Assembly (NCBI GenBank): GCA_036275915.1
Contig: DASUCV010000004.1
Coordinates: 451,238-515,237 of the forward strand
Length of the DNA: 64,000 nt
From: Candidatus Polarisedimenticolaceae bacterium
Lineage (GTDB): Bacteria; Acidobacteriota; Polarisedimenticolia; Polarisedimenticolales; DASRJG01
Reading direction: 5' to 3'
Numbering within the stretch: the stretch's first letter is position 1; each line of letters begins with the position of its first letter. Below the pieces are notes generated by a model. The model was not told where the DNA came from. It did not search any database and worked only from the letters and a program-made list of their open reading frames with translations. The translations under genes were made by a program, and so were the position numbers. Positions 33,941-43,178 of the stretch are shown here, piece after piece.

Positions 33941-36126
33941 TGTCCGAGAGGGAGCGCGCCCGCGACCTCCGCGACTACTGGAGCATCCTCCAGAGGCGCC
34001 GCGGGGTGATCGCGCTCTGCGCGGCCGCGGTCACGCTCGCAACACTCGTCGGGTCGTTCCTCGTGACCCCGCTCTACCGGTCGACGGCGACGGTGCAGAT
34101 CGAGCGGCAGAACCCCGACATCCTGAACGTCCGCGAGCTGGGCTCGCTCGACTACTCGTTCGCCGCCTACGCCGATTTCTACCAGACGCAGTACCGGATC
34201 CTGTCGTCCGACGCGGTCGCCCGGAAGACGGTCGCGCGGCTCGGCCTCGTCTCCCATCCGCTCTTCGCGGTGGGCGACAGCCGTCCCACGCTGTGGTCGC
34301 GGTTCCGCGCGATGCTCCCCGGGACGGTGCCGAAGGTTCCCACGGATCCCGAGGACGTCGCGGCCAAGCAGCTCCTGAAAGGACTCGAGATCGCCCCGAT
34401 CCGGAACTCGCACCTCGTCGCGGTGTCGTGGGTCGCTCCCGATCCGGTGCTCGCCTCCGACATCGCGAACGCCGTCGTCGACGCGTACATCGGGTTCAAC
34501 ATCGAGTCGAGCTATACGACGAGCGATCAAGCATCGGAGTTCCTCGTCGACCAGATCGCGGCGCTCAAGAAGGAGATCGTCGACCTCGAGGCGAAGCTCC
34601 AAGGGTACGGCGAGGCGAAGCGCATCGTCTCCGCCGACGACGCGACCAACATCACGATGAAGGCGCTCTCCGACATCGCGACGAAGCGCACCGAGGCGCG
34701 CACCGTGCTCGCGCAGAAGGAGGCTGCCTACAAGGCCGCGCTCGCGACGCCGGCCGCCGCCCTCCCGGAAGCGCAGAAGTCCGAGCTCATCGCGCGCCTG
34801 AAGCAGGAGTACGCCTCCTACGAAGCCGAGTACTCGGAGAAGTCGAAGCTGTTCAAGGACGAGTGGCCCGGCATGCAGCAGCTCAAGTCGAAGATGGAGC
34901 AGGCGGAGACCCGCCTCGACCTCGAGACCGAGGAGATCGGGACCAACGTGCGGCGCGCGGCGGAATCCGAGTACCGTCAGGCGCTCGAAGAGGTCCGCGG
35001 CCTCGGCGCGCTCCTCGACGATCAGCAGGAGGCCGCGCAGAGCTTGAAGCGCGACGCGGTCGAGTTCAAGAGCCTCCTCTCCGACGTGCAGAAGAAGCGC
35101 GAGACGCTGGACGCGCTCATGAAACGGCAGAACGAGATGGCGCTGACGACGCGCCTCAAGGATCTGGACGCGACGTCGTCGAACATCCGCGTCGTCGATC
35201 GCGCCCGGCCGGCACCGGCGCCGTTCCGCCCGAACAAGAAGCTCAACTTGATCCTCGGGCTCCTCGTGGGCGTCGGGCTCGGGATCGGCGCGGCGCTCTT
35301 CCTCGACTATCTCGACAACACGGTCGGCAACGCCGCGGAGATCGACCGCCTGATCCACCTCCCCGTCCTCGCCGCCGTGCCGCACCACGGCGCGGCGTCG
35401 GCGAAGCTCTCGGTCGCCGAGACGGTCGATCTCGTCGCCCATCGCGACCGCAAGGCGCCGGCGTCCGAGGCGTATCGCGAGCTGCGCACCGGGCTCCTCC
35501 TCTCGAATCCCGGGCACCCGCCCCGCCAGATCATGGTGACGAGCGCGATCCCCGAGGACGGCAAGTCCTCGACGGTCATGAACCTCGCCGTCGTCCTCGC
35601 GCAATCGGGGCGGCGCGTGCTCCTGGTCGACGCCGATCTGAGGCGCCCGCGCCTCCACCGCGTCTTCGGCGTCGATCCGTCGCGTGGCCTCTCGAGCATC
35701 CTCTCCGGTCTCGAGGCCGACCCGGTCGCCCTCGCGCAGAAGACCTCGGTCGAAGGGCTCTCGGTCCTCGTGAGCGGCCCGGTGCCTCCGGATCCCTCCG
35801 AGCTGCTCGACTCGCCGACGTTCGCAGGGCTCGGCCCCAAGCTCCTCGCCGCCGGGTTCGACCACATCCTCTACGACTCCCCGCCCGCGCTCGCAGTCGC
35901 CGATCCGGTCATCGTCGCGTCGGTCGTCGAGGCGTCGGTCCTCGTCTGCCGCGCGGGCCGCACGCCGCGGGAATCGCTGCAGCGCGCGCATCAGAAGTTC
36001 GTGCAGGCGGGGATCAAGCCGATCGGGGTTGTCCTGAACGACGTCGACACGAGCCGTCCGGGCTACGGAACCTACGCCTACTACGGGCACTCGGACGAGC
36101 GGGAGAAGTCGACGGCGAACGGTTGA
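33940..36126 (+). CDS. Wzz-domain tyrosine autokinase (polysaccharide co-polymerase), copy 2
   Basis: The 728-residue paralogue of the protein at 15162, with the same layout: Wzz domain and helix near 26-46, coiled coil about 180-400, second helix near 430-455, then a BY-kinase domain with Walker A IPEDGKSST (Lys542), Walker A' LLVDADLRRPR (Asp564) and DHILYDSPP. The C-terminal tyrosines are fewer (GYGTYAYYGHSDE). Shared segments such as ADFYQTQYRIL versus NDFYQTQYKVL show common origin. It is followed by its own ligase-like and TPR genes. Confidence 0.95.
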   Translation: MSERERARDLRDYWSILQRRRGVIALCAAAVTLATLVGSFLVTPLYRSTATVQIERQNPDILNVRELGSLDYSFAAYADFYQTQYRILSSDAVARKTVARLGLVSHPLFAVGDSRPTLWSRFRAMLPGTVPKVPTDPEDVAAKQLLKGLEIAPIRNSHLVAVSWVAPDPVLASDIANAVVDAYIGFNIESSYTTSDQASEFLVDQIAALKKEIVDLEAKLQGYGEAKRIVSADDATNITMKALSDIATKRTEARTVLAQKEAAYKAALATPAAALPEAQKSELIARLKQEYASYEAEYSEKSKLFKDEWPGMQQLKSKMEQAETRLDLETEEIGTNVRRAAESEYRQALEEVRGLGALLDDQQEAAQSLKRDAVEFKSLLSDVQKKRETLDALMKRQNEMALTTRLKDLDATSSNIRVVDRARPAPAPFRPNKKLNLILGLLVGVGLGIGAALFLDYLDNTVGNAAEIDRLIHLPVLAAVPHHGAASAKLSVAETVDLVAHRDRKAPASEAYRELRTGLLLSNPGHPPRQIMVTSAIPEDGKSSTVMNLAVVLAQSGRRVLLVDADLRRPRLHRVFGVDPSRGLSSILSGLEADPVALAQKTSVEGLSVLVSGPVPPDPSELLDSPTFAGLGPKLLAAGFDHILYDSPPALAVADPVIVASVVEASVLVCRAGRTPRESLQRAHQKFVQAGIKPIGVVLNDVDTSRPGYGTYAYYGHSDEREKSTANG

Positions 36127-37457
36127 TCCTCCTCGAGATCGGTCTCGTCCTCATCCTCCTCGCGGCGCCCCTGCCGTTCGGCGCCGTCGGTCCCGCCGGT
36201 CGCGCCGCCCTCGAGATCGGTGCGCTCACGCTCACGGCGCTCTGGGCGGTTCTCGCGCTCACGCGTCCCGTCGCCCTTCCGCCTCGCGCCGCCCGCGTGG
36301 CGATCGTCGCCCTTCTCGGATTGGCGGCGCTGCAGGCCGTTCCGCTCGGGCACGGCGTCGTCCAAGCCTTGTCACCGCGTGCGGAGGCGCTCCGGGCGGG
36401 GCTCGATCCCGCAGCGGCGGCGACGCTGTCGCTCGCTCCCGGGGCGACGGCGTCGGCGCTCAGGACCGGCGCCGCGCTCGCCGGGATCCTCCTCGTCGCC
36501 ACCTCGGTCGCCGCCGAGCGCGGCGCGACGCGGCTCGCCTTGGCGGGGCTCGTGTCGGCGGCGTTCCAGGGGCTGTACGGCCTCCTCGCCCTCGCCTCGG
36601 GGCACGCGCGGATCTGGAACGTCGCGAAGACCGCGTATCTCGACAGCGCGACCGGGACGTTCGTCAACAAGAACCACTTCGCCGGTTTCCTCGCCGCGAC
36701 GATCCCGATGGGGATCGGCCTGGCCGTGCTCGCCGGGCGGGAGGCGCGTGCCCTCGGCCGGCGCCGGCGCGGCCTCCTCCTCGCCTTCGGTCCCGGCGGC
36801 ACCCGCGCGCTCTTCCTCGTTCTCTTGCTCCTTCCCGCGCTCGGCGGATTGCTCCTCTCGTTCTCGCGGGCGGGGATCGCGCTCGGCCTCGCGGGCGCGG
36901 CGGCGACCGCCTTCCTCTCGATCTCCGCCCGCCCTCGCACCCGCATCGCCGCGATCGTACTCGTCGTCGCGATCGCCGCGGTTCCCCTCGTCGATCTCGG
37001 CGCCGAGCGGCTGGCCGGGCGGTACGCGACGAGCGGATCCGACCTCGGCGCCGCCGGCGGCCGCGGCACCGTCTGGCTCGGCACGCTCGCGATCGTCCGG
37101 GCGTTCCCCGCGACCGGCTGCGGGTTCGGCTCCTTCACGTGGGTCTTCCCCGTCTTCAGCGATCCGGAGGTCCGCCTCCACTACACGCACGCGCACAACG
37201 ATCTCCTCCAGCTGGGCGCCGAAGGGGGAATCGGAGCCTGGATCTTGCTCGGTGCGCTGCTCGCAGCGCTCGCGGGCGCGGGGCGCCTCGCCCTCCGGAG
37301 CGACCCGAGCCCGGTCGTGATCGGCGCCGCGGCGGGGCTCGCGGCGATCCTGCTCCACGGCCTCGTCGACTTCGACTTCCACATCCCCGCGGATGCGGCG
37401 ATCGCCGCCGTGCTCGCGGGCATTCTCTTCGGTACGGCATGGAACGCGCGCCCCTGA
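36123..37457 (+). CDS. O-antigen-ligase/Wzy-family membrane protein, copy 2
   Basis: The 444-residue paralogue of 17420, starting at a TTG that overlaps the kinase stop. It has about 11-12 membrane helices, the loop HARIWNVAKTAYLDSAT then GTFVNKNHFAG (matching YYLDSATGTFINRNHMA in copy 1), and the late loop HYTHAHNDLLQLGAEGG. The HxHND motif fits the O-antigen ligase family. GC content is higher than in copy 1's C-terminal part. Likely a polymerase or ligase working with the adjacent co-polymerase. Confidence 0.88.
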   Translation: MILLEIGLVLILLAAPLPFGAVGPAGRAALEIGALTLTALWAVLALTRPVALPPRAARVAIVALLGLAALQAVPLGHGVVQALSPRAEALRAGLDPAAAATLSLAPGATASALRTGAALAGILLVATSVAAERGATRLALAGLVSAAFQGLYGLLALASGHARIWNVAKTAYLDSATGTFVNKNHFAGFLAATIPMGIGLAVLAGREARALGRRRRGLLLAFGPGGTRALFLVLLLLPALGGLLLSFSRAGIALGLAGAAATAFLSISARPRTRIAAIVLVVAIAAVPLVDLGAERLAGRYATSGSDLGAAGGRGTVWLGTLAIVRAFPATGCGFGSFTWVFPVFSDPEVRLHYTHAHNDLLQLGAEGGIGAWILLGALLAALAGAGRLALRSDPSPVVIGAAAGLAAILLHGLVDFDFHIPADAAIAAVLAGILFGTAWNARP

Positions 37458-38569
37458 GGCTCGTCCGCGACGATCCCCGTCCGAAGCGCTCGCCGCGAGC
37501 GGCCGCGCTCGGTCTCGCCGTGCTCGCCACGGGCACGGTAGCGACCTTCCTCGGCGCCGATGCGTCGCGCCACGCGCCGGACCCGGCCGAGCTCGCCGAG
37601 TCCGCGCTCGCCGCAACGCTCTCGGGAGCCGATCCGTCGGCGGCGGAGGCCGCGATCGCCCGCCTGCGCGCGCGCCTCGCCGCGGTGCCTCTCGATCCCA
37701 CCGCGCGCACCGCCTTGGCGAACCTCACCATCGAGGCCGCGGGCGCGAGCGACGCTCGGGAGCTTGCGGCGGCCCAGGCGCTCACCGCGACCCGGCTCGC
37801 GCCCTCGGACGCTGTCGTCGCGCGAGCCGCCGCGCGGGTTCTCGCCCGCTGCGGGCGCGAGGTCGATGCCCTCGCCACGGTGCGTACCGCGTTCCGGTAT
37901 GCCCCCGATCAGGCGGCGATCGCCCTCGCCGACGTCGAGCCGTTCGTTTCCGACTCGTCGATCGAGGGCGGGATCCCGGAGACTCCCGCCGCCTGGCTCG
38001 CCTGGTCGATCCGCCTCCGCACGATGGGACGCGAGCAGGAGGCGGACGACCGGCTGGCCTCGCTCCTCGGACGGTGGCCCGACGACCCGAGAGCGCTCCT
38101 CGTCGCCGCGGGCGTGGCAGCGGGGCGCGACCGGCTCGACGAGATCGATCGGCTCCTCCCCGCATCGCGCACGCTGCCGGAAGCGCGCGAGACCGCGGCG
38201 CTCTTCGCGTATCGTGCGCGCGCCCGCGCGGGACGTGACGACGCCGACGGCGCGCGGGCCGACGCGGCACACGCGCTCGCCCTGGACGGCGACGGCATCG
38301 CCACGGCGGTCGCGTGCGGCGACGCGCTCATGACGATCGACCCCTCGCAGGCGCGCCGCCTGTGGACCGGCGCCGTCTACCGCTTGGAAGCCCTCGGCGC
38401 CGGGGGCGACAGCCTGTTGTGGGTCCGCTTCCGTCTCGCCCGCCTCGACGACCGCGAAGGGCGCGGGGCGGATGCGCTCAGGACCTGGCGTAGCATTCTC
38501 GCCGCCCGTCCCGACAGCGAGGAAGCGCAGCGTCGCGTGCGGGAGCTGAGCGGAGGAAGCGTCCGATGA
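37439..38569 (+). CDS. TPR protein of the polysaccharide locus, copy 2
   Basis: The 376-residue protein has a basic N-terminus, one hydrophobic helix near 23-40 ([18 protein letters not shown]) and an Ala/Arg-rich helical remainder with degenerate TPRs ([36 protein letters not shown]). It occupies the same slot after the ligase-like gene as the TPR protein at 18841, but sequence similarity between the two is weak by eye. Its ATG lies 19 bases inside the ligase-like gene; its stop overlaps the next ATG. Confidence 0.8.
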   Translation: MERAPLRLVRDDPRPKRSPRAAALGLAVLATGTVATFLGADASRHAPDPAELAESALAATLSGADPSAAEAAIARLRARLAAVPLDPTARTALANLTIEAAGASDARELAAAQALTATRLAPSDAVVARAAARVLARCGREVDALATVRTAFRYAPDQAAIALADVEPFVSDSSIEGGIPETPAAWLAWSIRLRTMGREQEADDRLASLLGRWPDDPRALLVAAGVAAGRDRLDEIDRLLPASRTLPEARETAALFAYRARARAGRDDADGARADAAHALALDGDGIATAVACGDALMTIDPSQARRLWTGAVYRLEALGAGGDSLLWVRFRLARLDDREGRGADALRTWRSILAARPDSEEAQRRVRELSGGSVR

Positions 38570-39270
38570 GCCGGCTGAGCGTCGTCATCCCGGTGTACAA
38601 CGAAGAGCGGACGGTCGCGTCCCTCGTCGCGTCAGTGCTCGGCGTGCCGCTTCCGGACGGCGTCGAGCGCGAGATCGTGGTCGTCGACGACGGGTCGACC
38701 GACGGGACTCGGGGAGCGCTCGCGGGGCTCACCGTCGATCCGCGCGTCCGCCTCTTCGCGCAGGACATGAACCGCGGGAAGGGGGCTGCGCTCCGCCGCG
38801 GATTCGCGGAAGCGACCGGCGACTTCACGATCGTGCAGGACGCCGATCTCGAATACGACCCTCGCGAGTACGCGAAGCTCTTGGCACCGATCCTCGAGGG
38901 GAAGGCCGACGTGGTGTTCGGCTCGCGGTTCGCCGGGAGCGAGGCGCGCCGCGTGCTCTTCTTCTGGCACATGGTCGGCAACCGCGTCCTCACGCTGCTC
39001 TCGAACATGACGACGAACCTCAACCTCACCGACATGGAGACCTGCTACAAGCTCTTCCGGACGGACGTCCTGCGGCGGATCCGCATCGAGGAGGACCGCT
39101 TCGGGTTCGAGCCGGAGATCACGGCGAAGGTCGCGCGGCTGAACGTGAGGATCTTCGAGGTCGGGATCAGCTACTCGGGACGCACCTACGAGGAAGGCAA
39201 GAAGATCGGCTGGAAGGACGGCGTGCGGGCGCTGTGGTGCATTCTGAAGTACGGAGTCGGTAGCTCGTAG
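38566..39270 (+). CDS. GT2-family glycosyltransferase (DPM1/DpgS-like)
   Basis: The 234-residue GT-A enzyme has [16 protein letters not shown] at the N-terminus, [11 protein letters not shown], the DXD-type motif [10 protein letters not shown] and FGSRFAG, as in polyprenyl-phosphate mannose/glucose synthases. There are no C-terminal membrane helices, so it resembles single-domain DPM1. It probably makes a polyprenyl-phosphate sugar used as donor outside the cytoplasm, such as by the GT39-like protein at 60424. The last five residues (GVGSS) and stop come from a small direct repeat. Confidence 0.9.
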   Translation: MSRLSVVIPVYNEERTVASLVASVLGVPLPDGVEREIVVVDDGSTDGTRGALAGLTVDPRVRLFAQDMNRGKGAALRRGFAEATGDFTIVQDADLEYDPREYAKLLAPILEGKADVVFGSRFAGSEARRVLFFWHMVGNRVLTLLSNMTTNLNLTDMETCYKLFRTDVLRRIRIEEDRFGFEPEITAKVARLNVRIFEVGISYSGRTYEEGKKIGWKDGVRALWCILKYGVGSS

Positions 39271-39277
39271 TCGGTAG
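39255..39277. repeat. Nonamer direct repeat overlapping a stop codon
   Basis: AGTCGGTAG occurs at 39255-39263 and again at 39269-39277, straddling the TAG stop of the GT2 gene at 39268-39270. It resembles the repeat at 12834 in placement: short repeats at the 3' end of a gene next to a convergent gene. Confidence 0.6.
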
Positions 39278-39280
39278 TTC

Positions 39281-39565
39281 TCATCGCCGCTTCGCTTCCC
39301 TGTACGCGCGCGAGATGACCGCGCCGCCGATGACGGCGATGATCGCGGCGGGCGCGAGGTACCCGGCGACGTTCAATCCGGGGCGGGCGCTGGCCGCACC
39401 CTCGGCCTGCATCGCCGCCAGAAGCGCGAGGATTCCGACGAGAAAGCCCCAGAGCGCCGCCGCGCTGAAGTAGGTCACCCGGATCCTGCCGCTCCGCATG
39501 CTTCGGGACGCGTGGCGCTGCGAAGTCGCTTCGCTATACTCGGGACGTTCGTCGGCTGCAGTCAT
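39281..39565 (-). CDS. Small two-helix membrane protein
   Basis: The 94-residue protein has a polar, Arg/Ser-rich N-terminus of about 30 residues, a first helix (FSAAALWGFLVGILALLAAM) and a second near 67-85 (YLAPAAIIAVIGGAVI), then a basic tail. I do not recognise the family. It converges on the GT2 gene and diverges from the exported protein at 39650. Confidence 0.65.
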   Translation of the reverse strand: MTAADERPEYSEATSQRHASRSMRSGRIRVTYFSAAALWGFLVGILALLAAMQAEGAASARPGLNVAGYLAPAAIIAVIGGAVISRAYREAKRR

Positions 39566-39649
39566 CCGGCCCCCTCTGGATGTCCGCGGCGCGGACCTTT
39601 CGTTCCTTGCTGTGTTAGACCGTACGGGGCTGATGGAGGCCGGTCAACG

Positions 39650-40264
39650 GTGTTTTTTGATTCGAGGGGACAGACGCGATTTCTTGCGGTGCTCTTGACC
39701 GCGCTCCTCGTGTCTCCGTTGCCTGCAGCGGCGAAGTCTAAAAAAGTTCAACCCGCGCCGGGCAGCACGCTGACGGGCAAGATCACCGGCAGCGACGGCA
39801 AGCCGCTCCGCGGCGCGGTCGTTCTGGTCCACTCGCTCGACAGCGAAGCGTCGTGGACGAGCGCTCCGGCCGACCGCCGCGGCAAGTACGTCGTCAAAGG
39901 AATGCACTACGGCTGGGCCGAGGTGACCGTCAAGACGGAAACAGGCTCGTTCCTGGGCGATCAGGCCATGAACCTTCCGCCCGGGAAGAGCGCCGAGATC
40001 AACTTCTCTCTCATCGAAACCAGGGACAAGCCGGCATCGTGGTGGGCCGACCGTAGAGTCGAGCCGCCGAAGGGCGAGCACGCGGCCGAGGTTGCCGGGA
40101 TGGTGCAGTCGTCGCAGAAGCTGACCGGAGTCGAGTACTGGAAGAGCCCGGCGGGCATCGCGATCATCGTGGCGGTCGGCGCCGTCGCGCTGGCCTTCAT
40201 CGCGTCCGGTGGCTCGTACAAGGCTCCGGCGTCCACGACTCCGGTGACGCCCATCACTCCGTAG
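39650..40264 (+). CDS. Small exported TTR/CarboxypepD_reg-like protein, copy 4
   Basis: The 204-residue protein shows the same order as the 13551-15152 trio: signal peptide (to about residue 28, AVLLTALLVSPLPAAA), a beta-sandwich with TGKITGSDGKPLRGAVVLVH and DRRGKYVVKGMHYGW, a longer charged linker, a hydrophobic helix near 175-192 (AIIVAVGAVALAFIASGG) and a Thr/Pro tail. The GTG at 39650 is used; GGAGG lies ten bases before it and the signal peptide follows. The longer linker (WWADRRVEPPKGEHAAEVAG) sets it apart. Function unknown. Confidence 0.75.
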   Translation: MFFDSRGQTRFLAVLLTALLVSPLPAAAKSKKVQPAPGSTLTGKITGSDGKPLRGAVVLVHSLDSEASWTSAPADRRGKYVVKGMHYGWAEVTVKTETGSFLGDQAMNLPPGKSAEINFSLIETRDKPASWWADRRVEPPKGEHAAEVAGMVQSSQKLTGVEYWKSPAGIAIIVAVGAVALAFIASGGSYKAPASTTPVTPITP

Positions 40265-40356
40265 CGGACTTGTCGCAGCGGGACGGCGTTCCGGACCTTG
40301 ACGGGAGATGCCAAGCGTCGGACAATCCCGCCTCCACACGTCCGGAGGACCCCGAC

Positions 40357-40893
40357 ATGCTCGCGCTTGCGCCCCGCCTTCGCCGTTCGACCGCCATCGC
40401 CGTCACGCTCGGCCTCTTCATGATGGTCTCCTCCGGCGTTCTCTTCGCCGGCACGCCGTCGACCTTGTCGGGGCGGGTGCTCGGCGCCAACGGCGCCGAT
40501 CCAAGATCGGGAGTCGTCGTCACCCTGGTCGATCCCGCCTCGGAGACGATGTACAAGTCGTCGCCGACCGATGCCAAGGGCGCGTTCTCGATCGGCACAG
40601 CACCGGCCGGCAACTACGCCCTCGTCGTCGAGGCCCCGGAAGGCGCGTTCCTCGCGTCGTCGAACCTCCAGCTCGCCCCCGGCGTCAACCGCCCGGTCGC
40701 GCTCGCGCTCAAGCCGGGCAAGCAGGGCACCCCGGCGCCGGCCGGCGCTCCGGCGGGAACGCCGCCGCCTTCTGCGAAGAAGGGCCTTCCGACCTGGGCC
40801 AAGTGGGTGATCGCCGGCGGCATCGTCGTCGGCGCGGCGATCGTGGTCGACGCCGTCACCAGCAATTCGAACAACGAGGCGTCGTCGTTCTAG
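40357..40893 (+). CDS. Small exported TTR/CarboxypepD_reg-like protein, copy 5
   Basis: The 178-residue fifth member: signal peptide (1-31), beta domain with STLSGRVLGANGADPRSG, TDAKGAFSIGTAPAGNY and LQLAPGVNRPVALAL, a Pro/Ala/Gly linker ending SAKKGLPTWAKW, a hydrophobic helix (VIAGGIVVGAAIVVDAV) and a short Ser/Asn tail. The ATG at 40357 is preceded by GGAGGA and is preferred to one at 40270 because it opens the signal peptide. rarA starts 8 bases after its stop. Confidence 0.82.
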   Translation: MLALAPRLRRSTAIAVTLGLFMMVSSGVLFAGTPSTLSGRVLGANGADPRSGVVVTLVDPASETMYKSSPTDAKGAFSIGTAPAGNYALVVEAPEGAFLASSNLQLAPGVNRPVALALKPGKQGTPAPAGAPAGTPPPSAKKGLPTWAKWVIAGGIVVGAAIVVDAVTSNSNNEASSF

Positions 40894-40900
40894 GAGCGTT

Positions 40901-42241
40901 TTGGGCCTCTTCGACGACGCCCCTCCCGAGCAGCCCGCCACGACGTCTGCTTCGCGTCCGCCCCTGGCGGATCGCATGCGCCCGTCGACCCTCGACGAGA
41001 TCGTCGGCCAGCAGGCGCTGCTCGGTCCCGGGACACCGCTCCGTCGCGCGATCGAGGCCGACGAGCTCCGCTCGCTGATCCTCTGGGGGCCGCCCGGCTG
41101 CGGCAAGACGACCCTCGCGCGTGTGATCGCCGGCCGGACGCGGGCGACGTTCCTCCCCTTCTCCGCGGTCCTCTCGGGGATCAAAGAGGTGCGGGAAATC
41201 ATGCAGCAGGCCGCCGCGGCGAAGCGCGCGACCGGCCGGCGGACGATCGTCTTCATCGACGAGATCCATCGCTTCAACAAGGCGCAGCAGGACGCGTTCC
41301 TGCCGTTCGTCGAGGACGGCACGATCGTGCTCATCGGGGCGACGACCGAGAACCCGTCGTTCGAGGTGAACGCGGCGCTGCTCTCGCGCTCGCGCGTCTG
41401 CCGCCTCGAGCGGCTCTCGGAGGAGGACCTCGTCGCGCTCGCGCGGCGGGCGCTCGCCGACCGCGAGCGCGGCCTCGGCGCGGCCCGCGTCACGATCGAC
41501 GACGGCGTGCTCGAGGCGCTCGCGGCGCAGTCCCAGGGGGATGCGCGGGCGGTCCTGAACGGCCTCGAGTTCGCGGTGGCGACCGCCCCCGAGGGGAGGC
41601 TCACCCTCGAGCATCTGCGCCAGGCGCTCCAGAAAGCGGCCCTGTACCACGACCGCGCCGGCGAGGAGCACTTCAACCTCATCTCCGCGCTCCACAAGTC
41701 GATGAGGAACTCCGACGCCGACGCGACGATGTACTGGCTTGCGCGGATGCTCGAAGCGGGCGACGACCCGCTCTACGTCGCGCGCCGGATCGTCCGCTTC
41801 GCCTCGGAGGACATCGGGCTCGCCGATCCGCGCGCGCTCGACATGGCGCTCGCCGCGAAGGAGGCGGTGGCGTTCGTCGGCCGCCCGGAGGCCGACCTCG
41901 CGCTCGCGCAGGCGGCCGTCTACGGGGCGCTCGCCCCCAAGTCGAACGCCCTCTACGCCGGATGGAAGGACGTGCTCGAGACGATCCGCGAGGGGGCGAC
42001 CGACCCGGTGCCGATGTCGATCAGGAACGCGGTGACCGGGCTCATGAAGTCCGAAGGGTACGGCAGCGGCTACGAGTACGCGCACGACCACGAGGACGCG
42101 GTCACGGCGCTCGAATGCCTCCCCGAACGCTTGCGAGGGCGCAGGTTCTACCGTCCGACGTCGCGCGGGCTCGAGGCGGAGCTCGCGACACGGATCGACG
42201 CGTGGATCGAGGCGCGCGAGCGCCTGAAGCGGCGCGACTGA
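40901..42241 (+). CDS. rarA: Replication-associated recombination protein A (AAA+ ATPase)
   Basis: RarA (MgsA) is a clamp-loader-like ATPase acting at stalled replication forks. The 446-residue protein has RPSTLDEIVGQ, Walker A GPPGCGKTTLA, the Walker B region FIDEIHRFNKAQQDAFLP, GATTENPSFEVN, then the C-terminal RarA tetramerisation region with YWLARMLEAGDDPLYVARR. The start is a TTG with AGGAG five bases before it, directly after copy 5 of the exported family; that linkage is odd for a DNA-repair gene and may be simple packing. Confidence 0.95.
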   Translation: MGLFDDAPPEQPATTSASRPPLADRMRPSTLDEIVGQQALLGPGTPLRRAIEADELRSLILWGPPGCGKTTLARVIAGRTRATFLPFSAVLSGIKEVREIMQQAAAAKRATGRRTIVFIDEIHRFNKAQQDAFLPFVEDGTIVLIGATTENPSFEVNAALLSRSRVCRLERLSEEDLVALARRALADRERGLGAARVTIDDGVLEALAAQSQGDARAVLNGLEFAVATAPEGRLTLEHLRQALQKAALYHDRAGEEHFNLISALHKSMRNSDADATMYWLARMLEAGDDPLYVARRIVRFASEDIGLADPRALDMALAAKEAVAFVGRPEADLALAQAAVYGALAPKSNALYAGWKDVLETIREGATDPVPMSIRNAVTGLMKSEGYGSGYEYAHDHEDAVTALECLPERLRGRRFYRPTSRGLEAELATRIDAWIEARERLKRRD

Positions 42242-42242
42242 G

Positions 42243-43178
42243 ATGCCCGCGATCAGCGTCGTCATCCCGACCTACAACCGGGCCGGCCTCGTGGTCCAGG
42301 CGATCGAGAGCGCGCTCGGGCAGACGTTCGCCGATCGGGAGATCGTGGTCGTCGACGACGGCTCGACCGACGGCACCACCGAGACGCTCGCACGCTTCGG
42401 CTCGAGGATCCGCGTCGTGCGCCAGGAGAACGGCGGCGAGGCACGCGCGCGCAACCGCGGCGTGCGCGAAGCCGCCGGCACCTGGGTCGCCTTCCTCGAC
42501 TCCGACGACCTGTGGGAGCCGGAGGCGCTCGAGCGTCTCGCCGCCGCGGCGGAGGCGACGCCGGCCGCCGGTCTCATCGCGATGAAGGCGCGCGCGATCC
42601 TCGCCGACGGCACAAGGACGCCGCGCATCCATGGGAAGAAATCCGCCGGACCCGAGTTCACGACCCGGTCGCTACTCTGGGGAGACGCGGGCGGCGTCCT
42701 GATGCCGATGGTGCGCCGCGACCTCCTGCTCGCCGAAGGCGGCTTCGACGAGAGCCTGCGCCAGGCCACCGACTGCGACATGTGGCTCCGCCTCTCGTTC
42801 CGCACCGGGATGATCGCCGTCCCGGCCCCGCTCCTCCTCTGCCGCGTCCACCCCGAAAACGCGAGCGCCGACAGGACGGTGAACGCGGCAATGTGGCTCC
42901 GCATCCTCGACAAGCTCGCGCGCGCCCAGCCGGGGTGGGTCGCGGCCAACCCCTGGACCTACCGCCGCGCGCTCGGGAAGGAGCGCCTTCGCCTCGGCCG
43001 CGAGCGGCTCGCCGCGTGGGATGGAACGCGCGAAGGGCTGAAGCTCGCGCGCGAGGCGCTCCGCGGCAGCGTGGCCGCCTTCCCGTTCTTCGCGCGGGCG
43101 TGGCTCTATCTCCTGTGGAGCCTCGTCGCCCCGCGCGGTTACGCCGCGTGGCGGCGCGTCGAGATGAGGCATCGTTGA
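42243..43178 (+). CDS. GT2-family glycosyltransferase
   Basis: The 311-residue GT-A enzyme starts one base after rarA. It has [52 protein letters not shown] (DXD-type metal site) and FDESLRQATDCDMWLRLSF (acceptor-side ED-type region). The C-terminus has a hydrophobic patch but no clear membrane helix. It heads a four-gene chain with overlapping ends that includes a second, related GT2 at 44665; the two share the pattern up to DSDDLWE/DADDLWE, suggesting duplication. Confidence 0.88.
   Translation: MPAISVVIPTYNRAGLVVQAIESALGQTFADREIVVVDDGSTDGTTETLARFGSRIRVVRQENGGEARARNRGVREAAGTWVAFLDSDDLWEPEALERLAAAAEATPAAGLIAMKARAILADGTRTPRIHGKKSAGPEFTTRSLLWGDAGGVLMPMVRRDLLLAEGGFDESLRQATDCDMWLRLSFRTGMIAVPAPLLLCRVHPENASADRTVNAAMWLRILDKLARAQPGWVAANPWTYRRALGKERLRLGRERLAAWDGTREGLKLAREALRGSVAAFPFFARAWLYLLWSLVAPRGYAAWRRVEMRHR

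Noticed and set aside
13551-40893. Exosortase/PEP-CTERM sorting signals at the C-termini of the small exported proteins
   Set aside because: The polar segment follows the helix instead of a PEP motif preceding it, there is no short basic tail directly after the helix, and no exosortase gene is in the window.
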